Source: Symbiodinium natans | Taxonomy: Eukaryota; Sar; Dinophyceae; Suessiales; Symbiodiniaceae | NCBI GenBank assembly: GCA_905221605.1 | Contig: CAJNDS010000313.1 | Coordinates: forward strand, 975,894 to 999,726 | Length of the DNA stretch: 23,833 bases | Reading direction: 5' to 3' | Part shown: piece by piece, positions 1 through 7,791 of the stretch | Layout of the letters: every line of letters starts with the position of its first letter | How positions within the stretch are numbered: the first letter of the stretch is position 1 | Notes under the pieces: generated by a model | What the model was told of the DNA's origin: nothing | Database searches by the model: none | The model's input: only the letters and a program-made list of their open reading frames with translations | Made by a program: the position numbers and the translations under genes

Positions 1-34
1 TGGCCTTAGCTTTTGTCTGGGGTCTGTTTTAGGG

Positions 35-124
35 TTCAGGGTTCAGGGTTCAGGGTTTAGGGTTTAGGGTTTAGGCTTAGGGTTTAGGGCTTAGGGTTTA
101 GGGTTTAGGGTTTAGGGTTTAGGA
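35..124 (+). repeat. Degenerate TTTAGGG telomere-like tract
   Basis: Tandem heptamers TTTAGGG on the top strand, starting with variant TTCAGGG units and containing TTTAGGC/CTTAGGG variants. It is the first of many interstitial telomere-like tracts in the left half and is not at a sequence end that would mark a true telomere. Confidence 0.9.
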
Positions 125-136
125 ATTTAGGGGTTC

Positions 137-240
137 GGGGTTTCGGGGTTTCGGGGTTTCGGGGTTTCGGGGTTTCGGGGTTTCGGGGTTTCGGGGTTTC
201 GGGGTTTCGGGGTTTCGGGGTTTCGGGGTTTCGGGGTTTC
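137..240 (+). repeat. Perfect 8-bp array, GGGGTTTC x13
   Basis: Thirteen uninterrupted copies of the octamer GGGGTTTC. It resembles the heptamer TTTAGGG in composition but has a different period and sequence, so it probably arose by local amplification of one mutated unit. Four-G runs at 8-bp spacing could in principle form G-quadruplex. Confidence 0.95.
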
Positions 241-440
241 GGGGTTCGGTTTAGGGGTTTAGGGGTTTGGGGATTTAGGGTATAGGGGTTTTGGGTTTAG
301 GGGTTTGGGGGTTTAGGGGTGTAGGTGTTTAGGGTTTGGGGGTTTAGGGTTTTATGGTGTGAGGGTTTAGGGGTTTAGGGTTTGGGGTTAAGGGTTTAGG
401 GTTTAGAGTTTGGGGCTTGTGTAGGGTTTAGTTTGACATA
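241..440 (+). repeat. Degenerate TTTAGGG/GGTTTAGG-like region
   Basis: G-rich top strand made of irregular TTTAGGGG, TTTGGGG and TTTAGGG units with insertions. This is a decayed telomere-like tract that ends where non-repetitive sequence begins near 440. Confidence 0.75.
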
Positions 441-441
441 G

Positions 442-846
442 TTACCTAGTTTTGGCCTTGGGGCGGCTGCTCTAAACACAGCGCAGTTTGTTTGGGCCTT
501 ACATCAAAGCACCCCCCCCTATTCCTACAACAGTGAGTCCCTGAACTGTGAACCCCACGAAGCTCCCAAGCAAGCTGAAGGAAGCCGTGGTAGCTTACTT
601 GTCGAGGGGTGTTGTGGCGTCTTCATCTCCAAGTCTAGAGATTGTTGGGCTAGGAGTCCAGGAGTCATAGCTGATGACACTAAGCCCACGAACCGTCACA
701 TCCTGGTCGTAGCACTAGCTCCAAGACACGGTTGCGTCATGCTTGCTCCTCGAGGGCGGAAAAATGGGTGCTCTTCGTGGACAGACTCTTGGGCAGCTAA
801 GGTATCATGTTGTCATTTCGCTAGCTCCTGGAACTGGGCATCGTAA
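442..846 (+). other. Candidate coding exon, unrecognised
   Basis: An open frame of 134 codons runs from just after the stop at 439-441 to TAA at 844-846. It has no early ATG, so it would be an internal exon. The translation has varied composition, for example ALNTAQFVWALHQSTPPYSY near 469-528. A GTAAGC donor-like site lies at 842-847, just after the last codons. I recognise no domain. A chance open frame of this length is expected about once in this much six-frame sequence, so this is a candidate only. A second frame (743-985, starting MLLEGGKMGA) overlaps it and is equally unproven. Confidence 0.25.
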
Positions 847-1140
847 GCTTAGGTGTGAAGGTAACAGCCAAAATGGGACGATTGCAATGCCCATGAAGTT
901 ACTAGTGGAGATGGCAGGGGGACATAAGGTTGCGGGCTCAGCGTTAAGCAAAAGCCCTTATTCGCGAACGGAACTGTGCTTTTAACCTGCCCCTACGTTA
1001 GCTAGGTTGGAATGGAGAGCATCGTGTCCATTCGCGCGGTTCTGAGCTTTTCTCTTAAGGAAGGGGTCTCTTTCCAGGCTCTGGGTTCAGGTGTTGGTTT
1101 CGGGCTTTGGGGGCTTAGTCCCAAAGTTGATGACAAAGTG
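847..1140. other. Non-repetitive spacer, nothing assignable
   Basis: Single-copy sequence between the candidate exon and the next CCCTAAA tract. It contains the end of a short top-strand open frame (to 985) but no recognisable gene, RNA or mobile element. Confidence 0.4.
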
Positions 1141-1151
1141 GCCCTAAACCA

Positions 1152-1217
1152 ACCCTAAACCCTAAACCCTAAACCCTAAACCCTAAACCCTAAACCCTAA
1201 ACCCTAAACCCTAAACC
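1152..1217 (-). repeat. CCCTAAA array (about 9 copies)
   Basis: Near-perfect CCCTAAA tandem, opposite in orientation to the tracts at 35-440. A further short piece of the same motif lies at about 1399-1426. Confidence 0.95.
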
Positions 1218-1234
1218 CCCGTCCCCGTGTTACA

Positions 1235-1320
1235 GGTCTATACGCCTCAGGGGCAACAACACACAGAGTCTTAAAGGTGCCATCTATCCCCCCCATGCTA
1301 CCTTTGTTGAAGGGGTTAGC
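1235..1320 (+). other. Candidate exon after a TTACAG acceptor-like site
   Basis: A GTGTTACAG sequence precedes an open stretch whose translation begins SIRLRGNNTQSLKGAIYPPH and runs to a stop near 1320. The product is not recognised. Evidence is limited to the acceptor-like border and protein-like composition. Confidence 0.2.
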
Positions 1321-1552
1321 TAGGGCACCTCGTTGCCGAGTTGCCTACTGAGAACCAAGTTGGACTCAGCTTGATTTCGGTGATCCGAGCGTCCCTGATC
1401 CCTAAACCCGAAACCCTAAACCCTAGGCCTTGAAATGCTGAACCAGTGGGTGGGGGTCATCCCCTGTAACCCCCTGGGCCCTTAGACTACTCGGAGGCTC
1501 GTGGGTAGATAGAACTGGGGAGGTTGCAAGCATCAATCGCGATTACTTGTTT

Positions 1553-1601
1553 CTCTTCTCGCTCTTGCTCTCTCTCTTTCTCTCTCTCTCTCTCGCTCAC
1601 T

Positions 1602-1644
<43 letters not shown>

Positions 1645-1650
1645 CTCTGG
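1553..1650. repeat. CT-rich microsatellite
   Basis: Imperfect (CT)n with TCTTTCTCGC interruptions; a smaller CT run follows at about 1779-1797. It explains the serine/leucine-repeat open frames in this area, which I do not regard as genes. Downstream, an open stretch ends next to a GAGTAAGG donor-like sequence at about 1898-1905. Confidence 0.9.
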
Positions 1651-1923
1651 ATTTCGGCGACTTGATTCTACGTGCCTCAGCCGATTGTTTTCACCCAACT
1701 CGGCGCTGTCACTCACCTATCAAGCGAAGCCTGACCGCCTGCCACTTCGAGTGTTGGCATTGCTCGTGTCTGTTTGACTGTCTCTCTCTCTCTCTCACCA
1801 ATTTCTTTGGGCCGGGGTGCTCTCATCACCACCTGGCCGGCAGGAGTCTTCTTGCACTCGCGTGGTGGGAACTCTGCCGAGGCCAGAAAGCCAGTTCTGA
1901 GTAAGGGGGCTATGCTGGGGTTT

Positions 1924-2058
1924 GGGGTTCAGGGTTTAGGGTTTAGGGTTTAGGGTTTAGGGTTTTTAGGTTTTTTAGGGTTTTTAGGGTGTTTAGGGTT
2001 TTTAGGGTTTTTAGGGTTTTTCGGGTTTTTAGGGTTTTTAGGGTTTTTAGGGTTTTTA
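1924..2058 (+). repeat. TTTAGGG tract passing into a 9-bp TTTTTAGGG array
   Basis: Canonical heptamers (about 1930-1965) change to nonamers with two extra T residues. Because 9 is a multiple of 3 the array stays open and encodes a VFR tripeptide ladder, which is a by-product and not evidence of a gene. Confidence 0.9.
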
Positions 2059-2175
2059 GGGTTTATCGGGTTTATAGGGTTTATAGGGTTTATAGGGTTT
2101 ATAGGGTTTATAGGGTTTGTAGGGTTTATAGGGTTTATAGGGTTTATAGGGTTTATAGGGTTTATAGGGTTTAGG
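2059..2175 (+). repeat. 9-bp GGGTTTATA array (about 12 copies)
   Basis: Directly continues the previous nonamer array, but with the unit GGGTTTATA; single variants are GGGTTTATC and GGGTTTGTA. It reads as a VYR ladder in the same frame. The sharp switch of unit suggests stepwise slippage amplification of successive variants. Confidence 0.93.
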
Positions 2176-2271
2176 GTTGGTGTTCAGGGGCTATAGGGTT
2201 ACGGGGTACAGGGTTGTAGGGTTAATTACTGGGACTGCTTCAGGGCTTCATTACGTTGTACGGTTAAGGAC

Positions 2272-2340
2272 ATGGCACACACACGTGCCACAGCGGAGTC
2301 AGAGCCGTCTGCTCTCAGCTTCCGACCTCTAAACCCCAAA
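2272..2340 (+). other. Short open stretch, possible exon
   Basis: ATG at 2272 opens MAHTRATAESEPSALSFRPL before running into degenerate CCCTAAA-type repeats. It has no homology I can name and could be chance. Confidence 0.15.
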
Positions 2341-2540
2341 TCTCTAAACCCGAAGGCTAAACCATGCACAGTTTACCCTAGAACTCCAAAACTCTGAAGC
2401 CCTAAGCCCTAAACCCCCCAAACCCGAAACTGGCTGTTATGTTGCTCGGACCCAGAGTACTTAGTTTAGGTTCCCTCATAAGTAAACCAAAAGGGCACCA
2501 TTCTTTCTTCCTAGGCTACTATTGGGTAGGTGAGCAGGGC

Positions 2541-2594
2541 CCTAGACCCTAAACCCTGAAACCTAAACCCCTAAACCCTAAACCCCAAACCCTC
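2541..2594 (-). repeat. Degenerate CCCTAAA tract
   Basis: Mixed CCCTAGA, CCCTAAA, CCTAAA and CCCCAAA units in the bottom-strand G-rich orientation, directly upstream of a candidate exon. Confidence 0.85.
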
Positions 2595-2603
2595 CGAGTG
2601 CAG

Positions 2604-2690
2604 GATCGTGCCATCGGACAGATCTCGGTGCCCATACGCGAGATGCGGGGGGGCTCAGGCGAGACGTGCGCCCAAAGTCCCGGGTGCCCC
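2604..2690 (+). other. Candidate exon between opposite telomere-like tracts
   Basis: A GTGCAG acceptor-like border precedes an open stretch translating to DRAIGQISVPIREMRGGSGE and on to a CCP end, where the next TTTAGGG array starts. The DRAIGQISVPIRE portion is reminiscent of the last strands of C2-like domains, but that is a weak impression from one short segment. Confidence 0.25.
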
Positions 2691-2860
2691 TAGGGTTTAG
2701 GGTTTAGGGTTTAGGGTTTAGGGTTTAGGGTTTAGGGTTTAGGGTTTAGGGTTTAGGGTTTAGGGTTAGGGTTTAGGGTTTAGGGTTTAGGGTTTAGGGT
2801 TTAGGGTTTAGGGTTTAGGGTTTAGGGTTTAGGGTTTGGGGTTTGGGGTTTGGGGTTTGG
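2691..2860 (+). repeat. Long TTTAGGG array (about 21 copies plus TTTGGGG tail)
   Basis: Nearly perfect top-strand heptamers, with one hexamer slip near 2764-2769 and a short run of TTTGGGG at the right end. A poly(T) run follows at about 2879-2889. Confidence 0.96.
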
Positions 2861-2948
2861 AGTTTAGAGCTCTTTCAGTTTTTTTTTTTGAGGATTTAGG
2901 GCTCTTAGTCCGTTTTTGAAGATTTAGGGCTTAGGGCTTAGGGTTCAG

Positions 2949-3158
2949 GGCTACCAGGACCCGGAATACGTAGGTCGTTATTTCGTTTTTGTAGGGGGTT
3001 TGGGGTTCCCTTATGATCCTCTCAAAACCGAAAAGGGCAAGGTTACTCCTGAGAGGAAAGAAAGAAACAAAAAAGAAAGAACGAAATCCACAACATCCCC
3101 AACCCAAGCCCCAAACCCCAAACCCCAAACCCCAAACCCTAACCCCTTCTTAGGTTAG
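2949..3158 (+). other. Candidate exon reading into CCCCAAA repeats
   Basis: A TTCAG border is followed by an open frame that stays open until TAG at 3156. It begins GYQDPEYVGRYFVFVGGLGF and continues through a lysine/glutamate-rich stretch (about residues 35-50) into NPKPQTP encoded by CCCCAAA repeats. The non-repeat portion (to about 3100) has protein-like composition. The product is unknown. A minus-strand frame (2931-3128) overlaps it and looks like a shadow. Confidence 0.25.
3108..3145 (-). repeat. Short CCCCAAA/CCCTAA tract
   Basis: Five or so CCCCAAA-type units in the bottom-strand G-rich orientation. Confidence 0.85.
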
Positions 3159-3241
3159 ACATCTGCGGGCCCTGCATTTACTACACCTGGCTGCTGTTGG
3201 ACCCCTGGTCCGCCTACGGCAGCCAATCCAGAAGTCAGGCG

Positions 3242-3345
3242 GTTTAGGGTTTAGGGTTTAGGGTTTAGGGTTTAGGGTTTAGAGTATAGAGTTCAGGGTT
3301 CAGGGTTTAGGGTTTACGGTTTACGGTTTACGGTTGAATTAGGGT
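3242..3345 (+). repeat. TTTAGGG array with variants
   Basis: About six perfect heptamers followed by TTCAGGG and TTTACGG variants. Degenerate material of the same type recurs at about 3400-3470 and 3600-3760. Confidence 0.9.
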
Positions 3346-3839
3346 TTAGGGTTTTCGGGTTTAGATTAGGCCTCTGAAATTTCGGGGTGAGGGTTCAAGG
3401 GTGTAAGGCTTTGGGGGTTTGGGGTTTAGGGTGTGAGGTTTAGGGTTCTAGGGTTTGGGTTTAAGGGCTTAGCTTTTCCAAAGGGGGGTGAGGGCTTAGG
3501 TTCGTGAATGAAGCTCGAGAGGCTTTCGGCTCTTACACCTCAAATAGGGGATGAGGAGGCGGGGGTGTGCGATTCCCAATTTGGGTGTTCAAGTACTGGT
3601 TTAGGGTGTAGGGTTTAGGATTTAGGGCTTGAGACCTAACTTGTTGAGCCACTTTCTTGTAATGTTTAATGTCTAGGGTTTAGGATTTAGGGTTTAGGGT
3701 TTGGGGTTCAGGGTTTAGGGTAATGTTCGCGTTTCGGGCTAAAGGCTTAGTGTTTAGGGGCTGCGGTAGAAAGAAAGGTGGGTACCCCGCAAGACAGAGA
3801 GCAAGACAGAGATCGGGCTTAAGTTCTTGAGCCATAAAC

Positions 3840-3917
3840 CCCAAGCCTATGAGCCCCAAGTTGGCAATGTAGAACTCCTGTCAGTCCCTAACAAACCCCC
3901 AAAAGTAACCCAATCCT
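3840..3917 (+). other. Short open stretch, possible exon
   Basis: The frame reading QAYEPQVGNVELLSVPNKPP stays open up to the CCCTAAA array at 3915. No border signals beyond the repeat edge were found, and the identity is unknown. Confidence 0.15.
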
Positions 3918-3952
3918 AAACCCTAAACCCTAAACCCTAAACCCTAAACCCT
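3915..3952 (-). repeat. CCCTAAA array (5 copies)
   Basis: Perfect short tandem. A GTAAGTAG donor-like sequence lies 25-30 bp beyond it, at about 3980. Confidence 0.95.
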
Positions 3953-4070
3953 TTGTTTATAGTAACCCAGTGGCCATATGTAAGTAGTGTAAGGCTTATG
4001 GTGGCTTGTAGTGCTCATCGGGTTTGCAGGGTCCATACTGTCTGACCCGAAAGCCCTACCAAGGCCCCAA

Positions 4071-4135
4071 ACCTAAACCCTAAACCCTAAACCCTAAACC
4101 CTAAACCCTAAACCCTAAACCCTAAACCCTAAACA
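4071..4135 (-). repeat. CCCTAAA array (about 9 copies)
   Basis: Near-perfect tandem immediately upstream of an acceptor-like CTTTGCAG. Confidence 0.95.
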
Positions 4136-4148
4136 ACCTCCTTTGCAG

Positions 4149-4219
4149 CTACGGCGAGCAGGTAGCCGACCGCTTCCGACGTGTCGGGCTCCTGGGCTTG
4201 GGCTGGCTTCTGAACAAGG
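4149..4219 (+). other. Candidate exon (71 nt) after CTTTGCAG
   Basis: The sequence after CCTCCTTTGCAG reads YGEQVADRFRRVGLLGLGWL and ends in NKG at a possible donor (AAGG then GTCCC). It is squeezed between two CCCTAAA arrays. The translation is protein-like, but no family is recognised. Confidence 0.3.
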
Positions 4220-4221
4220 GT

Positions 4222-4441
4222 CCCAAACCCCAAACCCTAAACCCCAAACCCTAAACCCCAAACCCCAAACCCTACACCCTAAACCCCAAACCCTAAACCC
4301 AAACCCTAAACCCTAAACCCCAAACCCTAAACCCCAAACCCCAAACCCTAAACCCTAAACCCCAAACCCTAAACCCTAAACCCCAAACCCTAAACCCTAA
4401 ACCCCAAACCCTAAACCCCAAACCCTAAACCCCAAACCCTA
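4222..4441 (-). repeat. Alternating CCCTAAA / CCCCAAA array
   Basis: About 31 heptamers in which CCCTAAA and CCCCAAA units alternate in ones and twos, with one CCCTACA variant. The alternation implies amplification of a 14-bp or 21-bp compound unit and not only of the single heptamer. It encodes the NPKPQTL ladder. Confidence 0.93.
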
Positions 4442-4482
4442 AGCAGCCCTCAGGACTGCAGCCACGGCGGTCCCGAGGGCTT

Positions 4483-4740
4483 CAGGGTTTTAGAGTTTAG
4501 GATTTAGGGTTTAAGGGGTTAGGGTTTCGGGTTTAGGGTTTAGGGCTTAGAGTGTGAGGGTTTAAGGGGTTAGGGTTTCGGGTTTAGGATTTAGGGTTTG
4601 GGTTTAGGGCGTGAGGGTTTCAGGTTCAGGGTTTAGGATTCGAGGGTTTAGGGTGTGAGGGTTCTGGGGTTGAGGCTTCGCGGGTTTGAGGTTTGAATGT
4701 TTTAGGGTTTGATGGTTGTTGGGTTGGGGGCGCAAGATTT
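4483..4740 (+). repeat. Heavily degenerate TTTAGGG tract
   Basis: Two roughly 60-bp segments repeat here: both contain the string GTGAGGGTTTAAGGGGTTAG-like or TTAGGGTTTCGGGTTTAGG-like material. The end decays into unique G/T-rich sequence. A 25-nt stretch at 4763-4787 with TTCAG before it and GGTAAGG after it could be a micro-exon (RIQRLGLV). Confidence 0.7.
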
Positions 4741-4864
4741 TGGGGGTTGAGGGTCAGGGCTTCAGCGCATTCAGCGGCTAGGGCTGGTTGGTAAGGCTTA
4801 CCTGCTAAATCCTCCGCGCCCTAAACCCTAAACCCCAAAGCCCGAGACACCCAGACATCCAAGC

Positions 4865-4914
4865 CTTAAACCCTAAACCCTAACCCTAAACCATAAACCC
4901 TAAACCCTAAACCC
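4865..4914 (-). repeat. Short CCCTAAA tract
   Basis: Six or so units including CCCTAA and CCATAAA variants. It abuts the RT remnant that starts at about 4916. Confidence 0.9.
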
Positions 4915-4915
4915 T

Positions 4916-5190
4916 TTGCGACGTCTCGTCGGAAAGGCCTTGCTGCACCTCCGCTCACACCTGCTTCCACATCAGCTCGCAGTAGGCGTGCTGGCCGGGG
5001 CGGAGGCCATGCCCCACGTTGCCCGACAATGGTTGCTTAAGCACAAGGATGATGCTGGTCGTGTTGCCTCGCCTACGACCAGACCAACGCCCGCAAGGTC
5101 GTCGACCGCCATGCTGCACCCGGCCTGGCGCGTCGGCTCGAGTACATCTCTCCCACGCTGCCTGGGGGTCATCGCTTCCACCACAGCTTA
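4916..5190 (+). pseudogene. Frameshifted reverse-transcriptase remnant
   Basis: In one frame (from 4970) the translation includes HQLAVGVLAGAEAMPHVARQ, followed by WLLKHKDD. This resembles the conserved GVxxGAEAxxHAxRxW block that lies just upstream of RT motif A in protist non-LTR retroelements. About 10 bp further on a different frame (5068-5190) continues with LAYDQTNARKVVDRHA and LEYISPTLPGG, matching the motif A layout (D-x-x-NAxxxVDR). The frame change and the short length mean it is a fragment, not a gene. It differs from the LINE at 12.9-18.4 kb, whose motif A reads FIDRWKCFD. Family recognition is from memory and moderate; the base composition is more GC-rich than the flanks. Confidence 0.5.
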
Positions 5191-5203
5191 AGAGCAGACC
5201 TAG

Positions 5204-5400
5204 CGTTTTAGGGTTTAGGGTTTTAGGGTTTTTAGGGTTTTTAGGGTTTTAGGGTTTTTAGGGTTTTTAGGGTTTTTAGGGTTTAAGGGTTTTCGGGTTT
5301 TAGGGCTTTTAGGGTTTTTAGGGTTTTAGGGTTGCTTTAGGGTTTTAGTGTTTTTAGGGTTTTAGGGTGTTAGGGTTTTAGGGTTTCGGGTTTTGGGGTT
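5204..5400 (+). repeat. TTTTAGGG / TTTTTAGGG tract
   Basis: Top-strand units with four or five T residues before AGGG, mixed 8-mers and 9-mers, with a few TTTCGGG variants. The 8-mer TTTTAGGG is the Chlamydomonas-type telomere unit, but here it looks like another local variant. Confidence 0.88.
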
Positions 5401-5405
5401 AGGGT

Positions 5406-5618
5406 TTGTGGGTTTGGATGGGTTCAGGGTTGATACAGGGCAAAGCGCGAAGCGCGTGGGCTTTTGGTGGCTCTGTGGGTTTAAGGCTTAAGGTTTTAGT
5501 CTTAGGGCCTGAAACGCTGAAATCCTCAGGCGTTCTCGGAGGTTTCTGCCAGCTTGCACAGCCTCGCCCCCAGGACGTGGCTCTTTCATGGGCCAGGGGA
5601 GAGGGGAAGTGGGCGTAG
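5406..5618 (+). other. Open frame of 70 codons, unrecognised
   Basis: ATG-started frame ending at TAG 5616. The N-terminal third overlaps the decaying repeat. The C-terminal part (residues about 35-70, containing SSGVLGGFCQLAQPRPQDVA) has protein-like composition. It has no domain, promoter or homologue that I can name and could be a chance frame or an exon piece. Confidence 0.2.
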
Positions 5619-5662
5619 AGCGTCTGAGCTCTAAACCTGCAACCCTGATTACCCCTTACATT

Positions 5663-5769
5663 TGGGTGGTTGTCAAAATTATGGTCCCTTTTTGGATCCC
5701 TATGATACTACGGAACCTAATATTTTGGGTACCCAAAAAGGGACCAAACAAAACTTTGACAACCACCCA
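5663..5769. mobile_element. 107-bp MITE-like foldback element, copy 1
   Basis: The ends are a perfect 15-bp terminal inverted repeat: TGGGTGGTTGTCAAA at 5663-5677 and TTTGACAACCACCCA at 5755-5769. A second inner stem pairs TGGTCCCTTTTTGG (5682-5695) with CCAAAAAGGGACCA (5733-5746), so the element can fold nearly end to end. It has no coding capacity. A clear target duplication is not visible beyond possible TT. A related copy lies at about 6230-6330. Confidence 0.88.
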
Positions 5770-5931
5770 TTTGTCTTTTGAGGCTTCGTGGAGTCTTGAC
5801 TTCATTTTCAATTCCTACCTGAAGAACCAAAACCTGCTTCTTTGTTGTTCTTATAAGCTAAGCCCCAAACCCAAATTTCAGGATTTGGTGTTAATCCTAC
5901 ACCCTACGCCCTACACCCAAAACTCTAATTC

Positions 5932-6035
5932 CTAAACCCTAAACCCTAAACCCTAAACCCTAAACCCTAAACCCTAAACCCTAAACCCTAAACCCTAAAC
6001 CCTAAACCCTAAACCCTAAACCCTAAACCCTAAAC
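5932..6035 (-). repeat. CCCTAAA array (about 15 copies)
   Basis: Perfect tandem heptamers. Downstream sequence (6036-6080) stays open as GFGVVESPLHWPPAHF, a possible exon. Confidence 0.97.
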
Positions 6036-6091
6036 GGCTTCGGGGTGGTGGAGTCGCCCCTACACTGGCCGCCCGCGCATTTTTTCTTCAG

Positions 6092-6125
6092 GGATTGTAC
6101 CTTGAGGACCAAATCAACCCCAAAA
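6092..6125 (+). other. Candidate micro-exon after TTTTTTCTTCAG
   Basis: A strong polypyrimidine tract plus CAG precedes GLYLEDQINPKR, which ends at the start of a TTTAGGG array. It is among the better acceptor-like sites in the window; the gene is unknown. Confidence 0.3.
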
Positions 6126-6216
6126 GGGTTTAGGGTTTAGGGTTTAGGGTTTAGGGTTTAGGGTTTAGGGTTTAGGGTTTAGGGTTTAGGGTTTAGGGTT
6201 TAGGGTTTAGGGTTTT
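6126..6216 (+). repeat. TTTAGGG array (about 13 copies)
   Basis: Perfect heptamers only 90 bp from the oppositely oriented CCCTAAA array at 5932-6035, giving a head-to-head arrangement around a short spacer. Confidence 0.97.
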
Positions 6217-6229
6217 GGTTCATATTATT

Positions 6230-6330
6230 AGGGTGGTTGTCAACATCATGGTCCTGTTTGGATCCCCATTATAGTACGGCACCCAATATTTAGGGTACCC
6301 CAAAAGGGATCATAACTTTGACCGTTACCT
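6230..6330. mobile_element. MITE-like foldback element, copy 2 (diverged)
   Basis: Aligns along its length with the element at 5663-5769. Shared blocks include GGGTGGTTGTCAA at the left end, GGATCCC, a GTACGG/CTACGG block, AATATTT, GGGTACCC, AAAAGGGA and ACTTTGAC. The right inverted repeat is eroded (TTTGACCGTTACCT), so this looks like the older copy. Confidence 0.8.
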
Positions 6331-6485
6331 GAATAGGCATTACGGTCTAGAATGGCCCTTTAAACCCTTTGAACGATATTCCTAAATGGGATCCTCTTAA
6401 GCCCCCCTATAAGGGAAGACAAATCCCAAGGGCCTACCTAGTAGCAGCATAGGGTGTATGACCCCCAGCTCATGTGGTCCCCTAG

Positions 6486-6683
6486 GTAGAGTTCAGTGAG
6501 ATCTTCCCGGCACCTCTACAACCCAAATGCCCAAAAAACATCGACACCTCAAGTGCCCCCTGCCCCACAGCCGCGCAAGGTCCGCGCATCTGCATCTCAC
6601 TCACAGAGGTCAGCGTGGAGCCTTCACAGTGGATAGCCTCTGAGAAGGACTCCGTTCGGCGATTGCTTGGGAAGTTTGGGTGA
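6486..6683 (+). other. Candidate exon, 65 codons, unrecognised
   Basis: A CCCCTAG acceptor-like border is followed by an open frame beginning VEFSEIFPAPLQPKCPKNID and ending in DSVRRLLGKFG before TGA at 6681-6683. A GGGTGAAA donor-like sequence overlaps that stop, so an exon could end at about 6679 before it. Composition is protein-like. The overlapping minus-strand frame (6482-6691) looks like its shadow. Confidence 0.3.
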
Positions 6684-6716
6684 AAGCCCAAAAGCCGTAG
6701 AGGAAGCTACAAAATA

Positions 6717-6920
6717 GTCAGCTAACCCCAGGGTCCGTTAAAGTAGCACATTTGAAATGCGAAGCTTCCACTTTTGAACCTCCCAATGTCTGAAGGACCG
6801 CTAGGAGGGCTCCTGAAACCTTTTGTTGTTGGTTCTGCAGTCTGTGCTTGTACAAGAGGATTTCATTCAAGGAAGATCCCCAACGCCAAGCCCTGAACCC
6901 TAAACCACTATTTAAGGAAG
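6717..6920. other. Spacer with a possible small exon
   Basis: TTGGTTCTGCAG at about 6828-6839 precedes SVLVQEDFIQG. Otherwise single-copy sequence with nothing recognisable; a minus-strand frame (6718-6939) has no features. Confidence 0.15.
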
Positions 6921-7037
6921 ATGTCCAAGACGGTTTCACAGGGCAACCGCAAAGCCCCGGAACTTCGCCTGCGGAGCCACGTTTTCTGGTATGAAAGCAG
7001 ATGCCGAGCCAAGCATGTGACGCTTAACTCCCGCCCT
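6921..7037 (+). other. Candidate exon with ATG
   Basis: ATG at 6921 opens MSKTVSQGNRKAPELRLRSH and continues VFWYESRCRAKHVTLNSRPV up to a GTAGGG junction, where the next TTTAGGG tract begins. It is rich in basic residues. No family is recognised and there is no transcription evidence. Confidence 0.28.
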
Positions 7038-7038
7038 G

Positions 7039-7217
7039 TAGGGTTAGGGTTTAGGGTTTAGGGTTTCGGGTTCAGGGTTGCGGGTTGCGGGTTTAGGGTT
7101 CTCACCCCAAGGCTCCCAGGGCTCTTGCTATGTGTTTTTGTTGATGTCCAAGCTCCCAATTGTTGGTTTAGGGTTTAGGGCTTAGGGTTTGGGGGTTTGG
7201 GGTTTGGGGTTTAGGGT
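7039..7217 (+). repeat. Two degenerate TTTAGGG tracts with a spacer
   Basis: Tracts at 7039-7100 and 7165-7217 include TTTCGGG, TTGCGGG and TTTGGGG variants, separated by about 60 bp of unique sequence. Confidence 0.8.
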
Positions 7218-7286
7218 TCCTGTTGGGTGAGGGTGTATGTTTGCCTCATGCTTAAAGATCGTCGACTACCCTGAGAAGGTACATGA

Positions 7287-7505
7287 AAGTGGGCCCTGAA
7301 CCCAAAAATCCTCGAGGACCGAGCCTTCTACCACGACCCTCTGCTCGTCTCCCATGCGCAGCATGTGCAGACGGTGAAGGTGGGCGCCGGGGTCCAATAC
7401 AAGGGGCCTTATTCCGCAGACCCTAAACGGGCAATTCTTCCCCTGGTATGGAACCTTATACTCGAACTAAAAATAGCTCGGGCAAATACCTACACGAGAC
7501 GATAA
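7287..7505 (+). other. Candidate coding segment, 72 codons
   Basis: Open from 7287 (after TGA at 7284) to TAA at 7503. The central part reads LEDRAFYHDPLLVSHAQHVQ followed by TVKVGAGVQYKGPYSADP and looks like genuine protein sequence, perhaps the body of an exon at about 7308-7430. No ATG or named domain was seen. Confidence 0.3.
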
Positions 7506-7665
7506 TGTAATAATGCCCACAGTAATAACCAATATCCCCAGCTTAAGCCCCAGACACCCTATACCCGAAGCCCTAACTCTTCAGCAAACCCACTCGGAAG
7601 CATGGCATGTGAGGTCGGGTCCTTATTACTGGGGTTGGTTAACCCTCAACATTACACCCGACATC

Positions 7666-7724
7666 CCTAAACCCTAAACCTAAACCCTAAACCCTATACC
7701 CTAAACCCTAAACCCTAAAACCGA
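7666..7724 (-). repeat. CCCTAAA tract with variants
   Basis: About seven units including CCCTATA and CCTAAA slips. Just upstream (about 7580-7640) an open stretch QQTHSEAWHVRSGPYYWGW could be an exon. Confidence 0.9.
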
Positions 7725-7791
7725 AATCCCATTTTCAAGTTCTGTGGGCCCCGGGTCCCCATGCGGCCCAATTGGCCCCTGGTTTTTTTTT

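Noticed and set aside
35-440. True chromosome end
   Set aside because: The array is short and degenerate, starts after unique bases, and many similar arrays in both orientations lie inside the window.
1524-1904. 126-codon serine/leucine-rich frame
   Set aside because: Its first half is the CT microsatellite. Only the last part could be an exon, and there is no independent support for it.
1989-2174. 61-codon frame of VFR/VYR repeats
   Set aside because: Produced entirely by a 9-bp tandem repeat, which keeps a frame open automatically.
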